Source: Kaustia mangrovi
Lineage (GTDB): Bacteria > Pseudomonadota > Alphaproteobacteria > Rhizobiales > Im1
NCBI RefSeq assembly: GCF_015482775.1
Contig: NZ_CP058214.1
Location: 930,001 to 994,000, forward strand
Reading direction: 5' to 3'
Length of the DNA stretch: 64,000 bases
Below, piece after piece: positions 54,556 through 63,441 of the stretch. The position numbers were made by a program, and so were the translations under genes. The notes under the pieces are model-generated. The model searched no databases, was not told the DNA's origin, and saw only the letters and a list, made by a program, of their open reading frames with translations. Each line of letters starts with the position of its first letter. Positions within the stretch are counted from its first letter, which is position 1.

Positions 54556-54683
54556 GGATACCTCCCCTGACGCGCCCCGCGAATGGTGCTCCGGCACACC
54601 CCGCTCCGGCAAGCTCTTCCGTTCCGGAGCCGGAGGGCTTAAGTGAAGGGCGACAGGAAACCCGTCCGGGAGCGGCCCGCATC

Positions 54684-55604
54684 ATGGCAGACATTCCATT
54701 CGAGCGAGAGATGGCCTTCGCCTATGGCAGGGCCGACCGGGTCTCCCCGCTCATCCGCCGCGTCGTGGCGAACAATCCGGGCCCCTTCACCTTCACCGGG
54801 ACGGGCACCTACATCGTCGGCGAGGGCACGGTCGCCGTGATCGATCCGGGGCCGGACGACGAGGCCCATCTCGCCGCCCTGGCGGACGCGCTCGACGGGG
54901 AGACCGTCTCCCACATTCTCGTCACCCATACCCATCTCGACCATTCGCCGCTGGCCGCGCCGCTCAAGGCGCTGACCGGCGCGGAGGTGCTCGCCTACGG
55001 CCCCCATGGTGCGGGGCCCCGCTCCGGACCGGCGGAAAAGAGCGGCTCGGTCGCGCTCGACGCGAGCGGCGATACCGGCTTCGTCCCCGACCGCACGCTT
55101 GAGGACGGCGAGGTCGTGGAGGGCCCCGGCTGGACGCTCGAGGCGGTGTTCACACCCGGCCACATGGCCAATCACATGGCCTTCGCGCTGAAGGAGGAGA
55201 ACGCGCTGTTCTCCGGCGACCATGTCATGGCCTGGTCGACGAGCGTGATCGCGCCGCCGGACGGCAACATGGCCGACTACATGGCCTCTCTGCGCCGGGT
55301 CCTGGAGCGAAACGAGGAGGTCTACTGGCCGACCCACGGCCCGGAACGCCGCGATCCGAAACCCTTCGTGCGCGCCTTCCTCACCCATCGCCAGATGCGC
55401 GAGAAGGCTATCCTGAAGCGCATCGAGCGCGGCGACCGCACCATTGCGGAGATCGTCTCCGCCATCTATCGCGAGGTCGACCCGAAGCTCCATCCGGCCG
55501 CCGCCATGTCGGTGCTTGCCCATATGGAGCACCTGATCGAGCAGGATCTCGTCGAGACGGACGGCACGCCGGGGCTTGAGAGCGAATACCGTACGAGGGG
55601 ATAG
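54684..55604 (+). CDS. MBL-fold metallo-hydrolase with winged-helix C-terminus
   Basis: 306 aa. Metal-binding THTHLDHSPLA (HxHxDH), distal His in TPGHMANHMAFAL, Asp in FSGDHVMAW and His in WPTHGPER define an active binuclear hydrolase. The C-terminal ~70 residues (HRQMREKAILKRIERGDRTIAEIVSAIYREVDPKLHPAAAMSVLAHMEHLI) form the BLACT_WH winged helix, the LACTB2-like architecture seen in a subgroup with endoribonuclease-like activity. The substrate is not known. It converges with the acyl-CoA ligase gene, stops 6 bases apart. Confidence 0.92.
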   Translation: MADIPFEREMAFAYGRADRVSPLIRRVVANNPGPFTFTGTGTYIVGEGTVAVIDPGPDDEAHLAALADALDGETVSHILVTHTHLDHSPLAAPLKALTGAEVLAYGPHGAGPRSGPAEKSGSVALDASGDTGFVPDRTLEDGEVVEGPGWTLEAVFTPGHMANHMAFALKEENALFSGDHVMAWSTSVIAPPDGNMADYMASLRRVLERNEEVYWPTHGPERRDPKPFVRAFLTHRQMREKAILKRIERGDRTIAEIVSAIYREVDPKLHPAAAMSVLAHMEHLIEQDLVETDGTPGLESEYRTRG

Positions 55605-55610
55605 GAGCCC

Positions 55611-57257
55611 CTATCCCGCCGCATCAACCGTCGGGAACCGGTAGTCGCGGAACCGTTCGCGCAGGGCGATCTTGGAGATCTTGCCCGTCGCGGTATGCGG
55701 GATATCCTCCACCACGACCACATCCTCCGGCAGCCACCAGCGCGCGACCTGGCCCTCCAGGAACGCCAGAATGTCCTCCCGGCTCGGGGCGGCCCCCGGC
55801 CTCGGCACGATGACGAGCAGCGGGCGCTCGTCCCATTTGGGATGCGGCAGGCCGATCACCGCGGCCTCGGCCACATCCGCATGGCCGACGGCGATATTCT
55901 CCAGCTCGATGGAGGAGATCCACTCCCCGCCCGACTTGATGACGTCCTTCGCCCGGTCGGTGACCTGCATGTAGCCGTGCTCGTCGAGGGTCGCCACGTC
56001 GCCGGTGTCGAAATAGCCCTCGCGGTCGAGAATCTCCCCGCCCTCGCCCTTGTAGTAGGAACGCGCGACGCAAGGCCCCCGCACCATCAGGTGCCCGAAG
56101 GTCGCACCGTCGCGCGGCAACGCCCCGCCCTCGTCGTCCTTGATGCACATCTCCACCGTGTAGGGCGGACGGCCCTGCTTGAGCTGGAGCTGCCACCACG
56201 CCTCGCGATCCAGCTCCTCCAACCCGCCCTTGCGCGTGCCGAGCGAGCCGAGCGGGCTCATCTCCGTCATGCCCCAGGCGTGGATGACCCGCGTGTCGTA
56301 GATCTCCTCGAAGGCCTTCATCATGCTTTCCGGACAGGCCGACCCGCCGATCACCACGCGCTCCAGATCCGGCAATCTCAGATCGGTATTGGCCTCCAGA
56401 TGCTGGAGCAGCATCAGCCAGATCGTCGGCACCGCCGCCGTCAGGGTCACGCCTTCGGTGTCGAGGAGTTCGTAGATCGCCTCGCCATCCATCCGCGCGC
56501 CGGGCAGCACGAGCTTCGCGCCCGCCATCGGGGCGGAGAAGATCAGCGACCAGGCATTGGCATGGAACATCGGCACGACCGGCATGACCGCGTCGAGAGA
56601 GCGCAGCGCCAGCGCATCGGCGGCATTGGCCGCCATGGCGTGCAACACATTGGAGCGGTGGGAATAGACGACCCCCTTCGGATTGCCCGTCGTGCCGGAG
56701 GTATAGCACATGCCGCAGGCGTCGTTCTCGTCGAGCCGCGGCCAGGCGAAGCCCTCATCGCCCCCGGCGATCAGCTCCTCGTAGCAGACCGCGTTTCTGA
56801 GGCTCGTCTCGGGCATGTGCGCCCGGTCGGTCATGACGACGAAGCCCTTCACCGTGGCGAGCTTGTCCTGCATCTCCTCCAGCAGGGGCACGAAGGTGAG
56901 ATCGACGAAGATCCACCGGTCCTCCGCATGATTGACGATATAGCAGATCTGGTCGGGAAAGAGCCTGGGGTTGAGCGTGTGGACCACGGCGCCGAGTCCC
57001 ATGAGCCCGTACCAGATCTCCACATGCCGGTAGCCGTTCCAGGCCATGGTGGCGATCACATCGCCGCGGCCGAGCCCGAGCTCCCTCGCGGCGGCATCGG
57101 CCATCGCGCGCGACCGCCGCTCCATATCGCGATAGGTGTAGCGGTGGATCGGCCCTTCGACCGTGCGCGAGACAACCTCCCGGTCGCCATGATAGGTGCT
57201 GGCGTGATCGAGGATAGTATGGACCAATAGCGGCCAATCCTGCATCAGGCCTTGCAT
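55611..57257 (-). CDS. Acyl-CoA synthetase / AMP-dependent ligase (medium-long-chain or 3-methylthiopropionyl type)
   Basis: 548 aa from ATG 57257, where GGGAGGG lies 6 bases upstream. Adenylate-forming enzyme: P-loop-like [30 protein letters not shown] and [13 protein letters not shown] for nucleotide binding, [39 protein letters not shown] for the hinge, and the catalytic Lys in TGKISKIAL. Overall it reads like the DmdB / long-chain fatty-acyl ligase group; the exact acid is open. Product acyl-CoAs could feed the propionyl/methylmalonyl route encoded earlier in the window. Confidence 0.92.
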   Translation of the reverse strand: MQGLMQDWPLLVHTILDHASTYHGDREVVSRTVEGPIHRYTYRDMERRSRAMADAAARELGLGRGDVIATMAWNGYRHVEIWYGLMGLGAVVHTLNPRLFPDQICYIVNHAEDRWIFVDLTFVPLLEEMQDKLATVKGFVVMTDRAHMPETSLRNAVCYEELIAGGDEGFAWPRLDENDACGMCYTSGTTGNPKGVVYSHRSNVLHAMAANAADALALRSLDAVMPVVPMFHANAWSLIFSAPMAGAKLVLPGARMDGEAIYELLDTEGVTLTAAVPTIWLMLLQHLEANTDLRLPDLERVVIGGSACPESMMKAFEEIYDTRVIHAWGMTEMSPLGSLGTRKGGLEELDREAWWQLQLKQGRPPYTVEMCIKDDEGGALPRDGATFGHLMVRGPCVARSYYKGEGGEILDREGYFDTGDVATLDEHGYMQVTDRAKDVIKSGGEWISSIELENIAVGHADVAEAAVIGLPHPKWDERPLLVIVPRPGAAPSREDILAFLEGQVARWWLPEDVVVVEDIPHTATGKISKIALRERFRDYRFPTVDAAG

Positions 57258-57350
57258 GCGGCACCCTCCCGGCAATGCTGTCATCGATGGCGAACAGCTT
57301 TGTTTTTCCCGAGTTTAGCGAGAGTGCGGACGCCCCTCAACGGGAAGTGT

Positions 57351-58265
57351 TCATTGCGCTTGGGGAGAAACGGCCCGCCGTTTCAGCGAGGCATAGCGGC
57401 ACCACAGGACGCCCAGGAGAACGATGAGGCCGCCGGCAATCTGGACCGGCCCCAGCATCTCGCCGAACAGCACCCAGGCGAAGCCCGCCGCAAGCACCGG
57501 CTCGAGAAGCAGGCTCACCGAGGAGAGCGACACCGGAAGATGGGCGAGCGCATAGGCGACGAGCCCCTGCCCCCCGGCATGGCTCACGAGGCCGAGGGCG
57601 ACGAGCACCGCCCACCCCTCCGCCGTCTCCGGCAGGAGGCTCTCGCCCATGGCAAGCGTCAGCGGCAGGAGCACGATGGCGCTGCCGAGGCTGCCCCACA
57701 TCATGATGTCGAGCGTGGTGAAGCGCGCCCTCAGCCGGCTGACCGCCAGGATATAGCCGCCATAGAAGGCGCCCGCGCCGAGCGCCATGGCGTCGCCGAG
57801 CGCGTAGGACGGATCGAGCGCCATGCTCTCTCCCGTCAGCACGCCGGCGCCCACGATTGTGACAGCAAGCCCCGCGAGAAAGCCGAGCGTCATGCGCTCG
57901 CCGAAGACGAGCCAGGCGACGAGCGTCACGAAGATCGGCGCGGCATTGGCAAAGAGCGTCGCATTGGCGACGAGGGTGAAGTCGAGCGAGGAATGCCATA
58001 GCGCCAGATCGCCGGCGAACAGGGCGCCGGCAAGCCCCAGAACCAGCCGCTGGCGCCTCGTGGTCGGCACGCTCACGCCGCCGCGCCGGCGCGCCATGGC
58101 GACCGCCCACATGCCCGGCAGCGCGAAGGCGACCCGGTAGAAGGCCGTCGCCGTCGGGCCGATCTCGCTGACCCGCACCAGAATGGGCGACAGCGCGACG
58201 GCCGCGGCACCGAGGAGCAGCAGCGCGAAGGCGATCTGGATGCGTCTCTTGTCCCGGTCCGCCAT
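57351..58265 (-). CDS. EamA/DMT-family transporter
   Basis: 304 aa with ten hydrophobic segments in two EamA repeats (first: FALLLLGAAAVALSPILVRVSEIGPTATAFYRV; second: LDPSYALGDAMALGAGAFYGGYILAVSRL). GAGGGG precedes the ATG. DMT proteins of this type export amino acids or related metabolites; substrate unknown. Divergent from the class III aminotransferase, so a shared regulatory region (58266-58402) is possible. Confidence 0.9.
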   Translation of the reverse strand: MADRDKRRIQIAFALLLLGAAAVALSPILVRVSEIGPTATAFYRVAFALPGMWAVAMARRRGGVSVPTTRRQRLVLGLAGALFAGDLALWHSSLDFTLVANATLFANAAPIFVTLVAWLVFGERMTLGFLAGLAVTIVGAGVLTGESMALDPSYALGDAMALGAGAFYGGYILAVSRLRARFTTLDIMMWGSLGSAIVLLPLTLAMGESLLPETAEGWAVLVALGLVSHAGGQGLVAYALAHLPVSLSSVSLLLEPVLAAGFAWVLFGEMLGPVQIAGGLIVLLGVLWCRYASLKRRAVSPQAQ

Positions 58266-58338
58266 AAGCGCCCCTCTACCCCAAGGCGTCCGCTCTTTCC
58301 AGCGCGACGGACATAGCGTCTCATTGTCCCGATACGTT

Positions 58339-58369
58339 TTGACTTTCGCGGCATCCCGCGCTCAATATA
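58339..58369 (+). promoter_or_regulatory. Candidate promoter of the aminotransferase gene
   Basis: TTGACT (58339-58344) and AATATA (58364-58369) separated by 19 bases; shifting the -10 to CAATAT gives 18. Located 34 bases before the start codon, with AAGGAAT as ribosome-binding site. Confidence 0.5.
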
Positions 58370-58402
58370 GCGGCCCCACCCAAGACTGAAGGAATTGTCC
58401 AA

Positions 58403-59791
58403 ATGTCCCCGCTGTCCAACCTCGCCGTTCGCGATATCGAGACCGTGATCCACCCCTATACCAATCTCGCGACCCACCGCGAGACGGGCCCGCTCATTCT
58501 GGAGCGCGGCAAGGGTATTCGCGTGTGGGACACCGATGGCAAGGAATATATCGAGGGTCTCGCCGGCCTGTGGTGCACGTCGCTCGGCTACGGCAACGAG
58601 GAGCTCGTCGAGGCGGCTGCGGAGCAGATGCGCACCCTCTCCTACACGCATCTGTTCGGCTCCAAGAGCCACGACCCGGCCATCGAGCTGGCGGAGAAGC
58701 TCAAGGAGATCGTGCCCTGCGAGGCCTCGAAGGTGCTGTTCTGCTCGTCGGGCTCGGAGGCCAACGACCAGCAGGTGAAGCTCACCTGGTACTACAACAA
58801 TGCCCGCGGCCGGCCGGAGAAGAAGAAGATCATCAGCCGCATCAAGGGCTATCACGGCGTCACCGTGGCCTCCGGCAGCCTCACCGGCCTGCCGCCGGTG
58901 CACATGGACTTCGATCTGCCGATCAAGAACATCCTGCACACAGAGTGCCCGCATCACTACCGCTTCGCCGAGGACGGCGAGACGGAGGCGGAGTTCGTGG
59001 CGCGCATGGCCCGCAGCCTGGAGGAGATGATCCAGCGCGAGGGCCCGGAGACGGTCGCCGCCTTCATCGCCGAGCCGATCATGGGTGCGGGCGGCGTGAT
59101 CATTCCGCCGGAGGGCTACTATCAGGCCATTCAGGCGGTGCTTGAGAAATACGATGTGCGCTTCATCTCCGACGAGGTGATCTGCGGCTTCGGGCGGACG
59201 GGCTCGATGTTCGGCGCGGAAACCTTCGGCATGAAGCCGCATTCGGTCTCCATGGCCAAGGCCATCACCTCCGCCTATGTCCCGCTCGGCGCGGTGACGG
59301 TGGAGGAGGACCTCTATCAGGCGATGCTCGACGAGAGCCGCAAGATCGGCACCTTCGGCCACGGATACACCTATACCGGCCATCCGGTCGCCGCGGCGGT
59401 GTCGCTGAAGGTGCTGGAGATCTACGAGCGCGACGGCATCGTCGAACGCGCCGCGACGCTCTCCCCGGTCTTCGAGAAGCGTTTCGAGGCGCTCGCCGCC
59501 CATCCGCTGGTGGGCGACGTGCGTGCCCGTGGCATGATCGGCGCTATCGAGCTGGTCGCCGACAAGACGACGAAGGCGCCGTTCGATCCCAAGGCCGGCA
59601 TCGGCGGATATTGCGTCGCCCGTGCCCAGGATCACGGCCTGATCTCGCGTGCCGTCGCCGGCGACTCCGTCGCGCTGTGCCCGCCGCTCATCATCGAGGA
59701 GAGCGAGGTCCACGAGATGTTCGACCGGCTGGAGAAGGCGCTCGACGACACCGAGGCGCATGTCGCCAAGGAAGGCCTGCGCGCAGCGTGA
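58403..59791 (+). CDS. Class III PLP-dependent aminotransferase
   Basis: 462 aa. Fold-type I, subgroup II aminotransferase: N-terminal HPYTNLATHRETGPLILERGKGIRVWDTDGKEYIEGLAGLWCTSLGYG, PLP phosphate site in CSSGSEANDQQVKL, YHGVTVASGSLTG, the pyridine-contacting Asp in RFISDEVICGFGRTGSMFGAE, and the Schiff-base Lys in SMAKAITSAYVPLGAV. This set is typical of omega-amino-acid:pyruvate transaminases, for example for putrescine, beta-alanine or 4-aminobutyrate; the precise donor is open. A single gene, followed by a palindromic repeat. Confidence 0.93.
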   Translation: MSPLSNLAVRDIETVIHPYTNLATHRETGPLILERGKGIRVWDTDGKEYIEGLAGLWCTSLGYGNEELVEAAAEQMRTLSYTHLFGSKSHDPAIELAEKLKEIVPCEASKVLFCSSGSEANDQQVKLTWYYNNARGRPEKKKIISRIKGYHGVTVASGSLTGLPPVHMDFDLPIKNILHTECPHHYRFAEDGETEAEFVARMARSLEEMIQREGPETVAAFIAEPIMGAGGVIIPPEGYYQAIQAVLEKYDVRFISDEVICGFGRTGSMFGAETFGMKPHSVSMAKAITSAYVPLGAVTVEEDLYQAMLDESRKIGTFGHGYTYTGHPVAAAVSLKVLEIYERDGIVERAATLSPVFEKRFEALAAHPLVGDVRARGMIGAIELVADKTTKAPFDPKAGIGGYCVARAQDHGLISRAVAGDSVALCPPLIIEESEVHEMFDRLEKALDDTEAHVAKEGLRAA

Positions 59792-59801
59792 GGCTCAAAG
59801 T

Positions 59802-59892
59802 CCCCCTCACCCTCCCATCGCTCCGCGATGGGTCCCACCCTCTCCCCCCGCGGGAGAGGGTGGCGCCGAAAGGCGCCGGGTGCGGGGGTGTG
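59802..59892. repeat. ~90-bp multi-hairpin intergenic repeat
   Basis: CCCCCTCACCC at the left edge is complementary to GGGTGCGGGGG at the right; inside are CCATCGC-TCC-GCGATGG, ACCCTCTCCC...GGGAGAGGGT and GGCGCC-GAAA-GGCGCC. This cruciform-type element is a common dispersed intergenic repeat in alphaproteobacterial genomes and lies between convergent genes. Confidence 0.8.
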
Positions 59893-59939
59893 AGCTAGCC
59901 CCATGCGGATAGGCCAGCGCGAAGTCGCGGGCGACGCGC

Positions 59940-61091
59940 CTAAATCGCCTCCAGCGCCCGGTCGAGATCCTCGATCAGGTCGTTGGCATCCTCGATGCCG
60001 ACGGACAGGCGGATGAGATTGTCGGGTACGAGGCTTTCCGGCCCCTCCACCGACTTGCGGTGTTCGGCGAGACTCTCCACCCCGCCGAGCGAGGTTGCCG
60101 CGACGAAGAGCCGAAGCCCGGTCACGACCCGCCGGGCCTCCTCCGCGCCGCCATTGATGCACAGCGACAGCATGCCGCCGAAGCCATCCGTCATCTGGCG
60201 CTTGGCAATCTCGTGGCTGGCATGGCTCTCCAGCCCCGGATAGAGAACCGCCTCGATCTTGGGATGGCGTTCGAAATGGCGCGCGATCTTCAGCGCGTTG
60301 TCCGAAATCGTCTCGAAGCGCAGATAGAGCGTCTTCAGGCCGCGCAGGAGCAGCCAGGCCTCGAAGGGGCCGAGCGCCGATCCCATGAGCTTGCGGATGG
60401 TGGCGAGTTCCTCCCACAGCGGCCCCTTCTCCCAGGTGACGAGCGCACCGGCGGAGACGTCGCTGTGGCCGTTGAGATACTTGGTGGCGGAATGGAACAC
60501 AATGTCCGCGCCGAGTTCCAGCGGCCGCGTCGTCACCGGCGGCGCGCAGGTGGAATCGACGGCGAGGATCGCGCCCGCCGCATGGGCGGCCTCCCCGGCC
60601 AGCGCGATGTCGATGACCTCCCAGGTCGGATTGACCGGGCTCTCCAGCCACACCACCGCGGTCTCGCCCTTGCGGATCAGCGGCTTCAGGCTGTCGGGGT
60701 CGGCCGGATCGAACAGGTCGAGGCCGATGCCGCGCTTGGCGGAAATCCGGCGCAGCCAGTCGAGCGTGCCGTGATACATGACCTGCGGCGCCACGATATG
60801 CCGGCCGGTTTCCACTGTCTCCATCAGCGCCACGATGCCCGCCATGCCCGAGCCGAACAGCATGGCGTCGACACCGCCATCGAGCTCGGCGAGGACGGCC
60901 TCGCTCAGTTCCAGTGTCGGGCTCGTATAGCGCTGATAGACGTAGTCGCCCATGAGCTCGTAGGACTCGTCGCGCGCAAAGGTCGTGGCGAGATGGATCG
61001 GCGGCACCACCGCCCCGGTCGTCTTGTCGATGAAATGCGCCGCCTGCGCCGCCCGCGATCGCGGTCCGGGCCTCGGGTCCTGATTGGCCAT
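59940..61091 (-). CDS. Trans-sulfuration PLP enzyme (cystathionine gamma-synthase/lyase family)
   Basis: 383 aa. Cys/Met-metabolism PLP family: HFIDKTTGAVVPPIHLATTFARDE, YQRYTSPTLELSEAVLAELDGG (active-site Tyr region), VLESPVNPTWEVIDI-like WLESPVNPTWE, AVDSTCAPPVTTRPLELGADIVFHSATKYLNGHSDV with the PLP lysine in SATKYL, and SLGGVESLAEHR. Substrate specificity (cystathionine, methionine or homoserine derivatives) cannot be assigned from these motifs. A lone minus-strand gene upstream of nothing related. Confidence 0.9.
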   Translation of the reverse strand: MANQDPRPGPRSRAAQAAHFIDKTTGAVVPPIHLATTFARDESYELMGDYVYQRYTSPTLELSEAVLAELDGGVDAMLFGSGMAGIVALMETVETGRHIVAPQVMYHGTLDWLRRISAKRGIGLDLFDPADPDSLKPLIRKGETAVVWLESPVNPTWEVIDIALAGEAAHAAGAILAVDSTCAPPVTTRPLELGADIVFHSATKYLNGHSDVSAGALVTWEKGPLWEELATIRKLMGSALGPFEAWLLLRGLKTLYLRFETISDNALKIARHFERHPKIEAVLYPGLESHASHEIAKRQMTDGFGGMLSLCINGGAEEARRVVTGLRLFVAATSLGGVESLAEHRKSVEGPESLVPDNLIRLSVGIEDANDLIEDLDRALEAI

Positions 61092-61209
61092 GGGACTGGT
61101 CTATCCTCCCTGTTGGTTCGAGCGCCCCTACCCCGCCCGAGACGGTATTGTGCCGCCAGGGACGACGCAACGCCCCCTCCGCCACGGATTTCGCCGAACG
61201 GGACCGGGG

Positions 61210-61965
61210 TCAGACGTGCTGGCCGCCATTGATGTGGAGCTCCGCGCCGTTCACGTAGCTCGACGCGTCGGTACACAGGAAATAGATCGCCTTGGCGACC
61301 TCCTCCGGTTGGCCGAGCCGGCGCATGGGAATATCCTCCACCAGCTTCTCCGTCCCCGGAGACAGGATCGATGTCTCGATCTCGCCCGGCGAGATCGCGT
61401 TCACCCGGATTCCGTAGGGCCCGAAATCGAACGCCATCTCGCGGGTCAGCGCGAAGAGCGCGGCCTTGGAGGTTCCATAGGCCGCGCCCGCGAAGGGATG
61501 CACGCGCCCGCCGGCGATGGAGCTGACATTGACCACGGAGCCGCGCGCCGCCTTCAATTCGTCCATCAGGCCGCGCGCCAGCATGATCGGCGCGAAGAAA
61601 TTGACCTGGAAGACGGTCTTCCAGTCGTCGATATCGGTGTCGATGGCGCCCATCCGGCCGCCATCCGGCTTCTTCGGCGAGATCGCGGCATTGTTGACCA
61701 GCGCGTTCAGCCGGCTGCCATTGGCTTCGAGGCGCTCGCGCATCTCCGCGATCGCCCGGACCACGTCGTCGGGCTCGGCCAGATCGATCTGGATGTGATC
61801 CTCCGGACCCTGCTCCCAGGGACAGTCTTCCGGAAACCCGTGTCGCGAGCAGGTGATGACGCGCCAGCCCGCGCTCGAGAACCGCTTTACAGTGGCATGG
61901 CCGATCCCGCGGCTCGCGCCCGTCAGGATCAGGGTCTTGCGGTCATTGTCGCCGCTGTCGGTCAT
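61210..61965 (-). CDS. SDR-family NAD(P)-dependent oxidoreductase
   Basis: 251 aa classical short-chain dehydrogenase. Cofactor motif LTGASRGIGHATV, NNAAIS, catalytic Ser in VNVSSIAGG and YGTSK with the catalytic Tyr and Lys, then INAISPGEIETSIL. C-terminus GAELHINGGQHV is normal. The lack of an acidic residue right after beta-2 and the presence of SRH suggests NADP(H). It starts 24 bases after pdxH and is probably cotranscribed with it. Confidence 0.93.
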   Translation of the reverse strand: MTDSGDNDRKTLILTGASRGIGHATVKRFSSAGWRVITCSRHGFPEDCPWEQGPEDHIQIDLAEPDDVVRAIAEMRERLEANGSRLNALVNNAAISPKKPDGGRMGAIDTDIDDWKTVFQVNFFAPIMLARGLMDELKAARGSVVNVSSIAGGRVHPFAGAAYGTSKAALFALTREMAFDFGPYGIRVNAISPGEIETSILSPGTEKLVEDIPMRRLGQPEEVAKAIYFLCTDASSYVNGAELHINGGQHV

Positions 61966-61989
61966 GGCTTGCGCCTCTTCGCAATGGGA

Positions 61990-62634
61990 TCACGGATAGA
62001 GCCGCGTGCTCGTCCATGGCGCATCCGCGGCCTCCCGCCTGAACTGCACGCGCTCGTGCAGACGGAAAGGCCGCTCGTGCCAGAATTCGATGGATATGGG
62101 GACGAGCCGGAAGCCCGACCAGTGCTCGGGCCGCGGCACTTCGCCCACCGCATAACGCGCGGCGTATTTCGCCACCGCCTTTTCGAGCGCGAACCGGCTC
62201 TCCAGCGGCCGGGACTGCTTGGACGCCCAGGCGCCGATCCGGCTGTCTCGCGCGCGCGATGCGAAATAGGCATCCGCCTCCTCGCCGCTTACCGGCGTGA
62301 CGGGACCGCGCACCCGGACCTGCCGGCGCAGCGACTTCCAGTGGAAGCACAGGGCCGCCTTGGGCGTCGCGGCGAGTTCGCGCCCCTTCTGGCTCTCCAG
62401 GTTGGTGTAGAACACGAAGCCGTTCTGGCTCACATCCTTCAGGAGGACCATGCGCACATCCGGCAGCCCGTCGGGATCCACCGTCGCAAGGCTCATCGCG
62501 TTCGCGTCGCTCGGCTCAGACGCCCTGGCCTCGTCCATCCACTCCGCGAACAGCCGGAACGGGTCTTCCCTGCTGGCGAAATCGCCCGTCCGCTCGGGCG
62601 CCATGAGCGAAAGGTCATCGGTCTTGCCGGTCAT
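61990..62634 (-). CDS. pdxH: Pyridoxamine/pyridoxine 5'-phosphate oxidase
   Basis: 214 aa FMN flavoprotein with AGGAGG 6 bases before its ATG. Oxidises PNP or PMP to pyridoxal phosphate, the cofactor needed by the aminotransferase and trans-sulfuration enzyme encoded nearby. Landmarks: [77 protein letters not shown]-like [18 protein letters not shown], and a C-terminal RLYP. Upstream of the SDR gene in the same direction. Confidence 0.95.
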   Translation of the reverse strand: MTGKTDDLSLMAPERTGDFASREDPFRLFAEWMDEARASEPSDANAMSLATVDPDGLPDVRMVLLKDVSQNGFVFYTNLESQKGRELAATPKAALCFHWKSLRRQVRVRGPVTPVSGEEADAYFASRARDSRIGAWASKQSRPLESRFALEKAVAKYAARYAVGEVPRPEHWSGFRLVPISIEFWHERPFRLHERVQFRREAADAPWTSTRLYP

Positions 62635-62794
62635 GTCGAACCTCCTGTCGTGGTCCCGCTGCCTTCCCAGAATAACTGAGGCGGACGGTCAAAGTTTCGG
62701 CCCATTTGTCGCGTGATACTACGCCGCGAGAGAGGGGGGATCAGCATCAAAGGGCCGCTCAGGTCCATACCGGGAATTACCATAGGAAAGCAAT

Positions 62795-63250
62795 ATGCGA
62801 GGCATCACAGTAGCATCAGTACTGGCCCTGTCGCTCGCCGTGACGGGCTGCGCCAACCAGGGCGGCTGGGGTCCGCGCCAGACGACGGGCACCGTCGTCG
62901 GCGGCGTGGCCGGCGGATTGCTCGGTAGCGTCGCCGGCGGAACGACCGCGACGGCGGTCGGCGCAGCGCTCGGCGCGGTGCTGGGCAGCGAGCTCGGTCG
63001 CCAGCTCGACCAGCAAGCCCAGCAGCAGGCCTATTATGCCACGGAACAGGCCGTCTATACGGGCCGTCCGCAGGAATGGGACTATTCGCGCACCGGAAGC
63101 CATGGCCGCGTCGTCCCGGGCGACACCTATCGCAGCAGCGGCCGCCTGTGCCGCGACTTCTCCCATACGATCTATGTCGAGGGCCGGCGCGAGGTCGTTC
63201 ACGGCACGGCATGCCAGCTTGCCGACGGAAGCTGGCGCATCGTCGCCTGA
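62795..63250 (+). CDS. Glycine-zipper 2TM-domain lipoprotein (17 kDa surface-antigen-like)
   Basis: 151 aa with AGGAAAG 6 bases upstream. Lipoprotein signal with lipobox LAVTGC (lipidated Cys ~19), then a Gly-zipper hydrophobic hairpin GTVVGGVAGGLLGSVAGGTTATAVGAALGAVLGSELGRQLD, as in rickettsial 17 kDa antigen / RT0821 family. The C-terminal part (YRSSGRLCRDFSHTIYVEGRREVVHGTACQLADGSWRIV) has two cysteines and a beta-rich fold. Expected in the outer membrane; role structural or unknown. Confidence 0.88.
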   Translation: MRGITVASVLALSLAVTGCANQGGWGPRQTTGTVVGGVAGGLLGSVAGGTTATAVGAALGAVLGSELGRQLDQQAQQQAYYATEQAVYTGRPQEWDYSRTGSHGRVVPGDTYRSSGRLCRDFSHTIYVEGRREVVHGTACQLADGSWRIVA

Positions 63251-63441
63251 GCCACTGCCGCCGAAGAGCGGCCGCCACGGCCGCGCGACAGACATTTCCT
63301 ACCAGTCAAGGCGCCGATCCGCACCGGGTCGGCGTCTTCTTCTTTGCGGGCTTATTTGGTCTGGACCGGTATAGGCTTTTGTGTAGGATGGCGCGCAATT
63401 TCGTACGTGACCGTTGAGTGATTGTGGAGCCGAGCAAGAGC

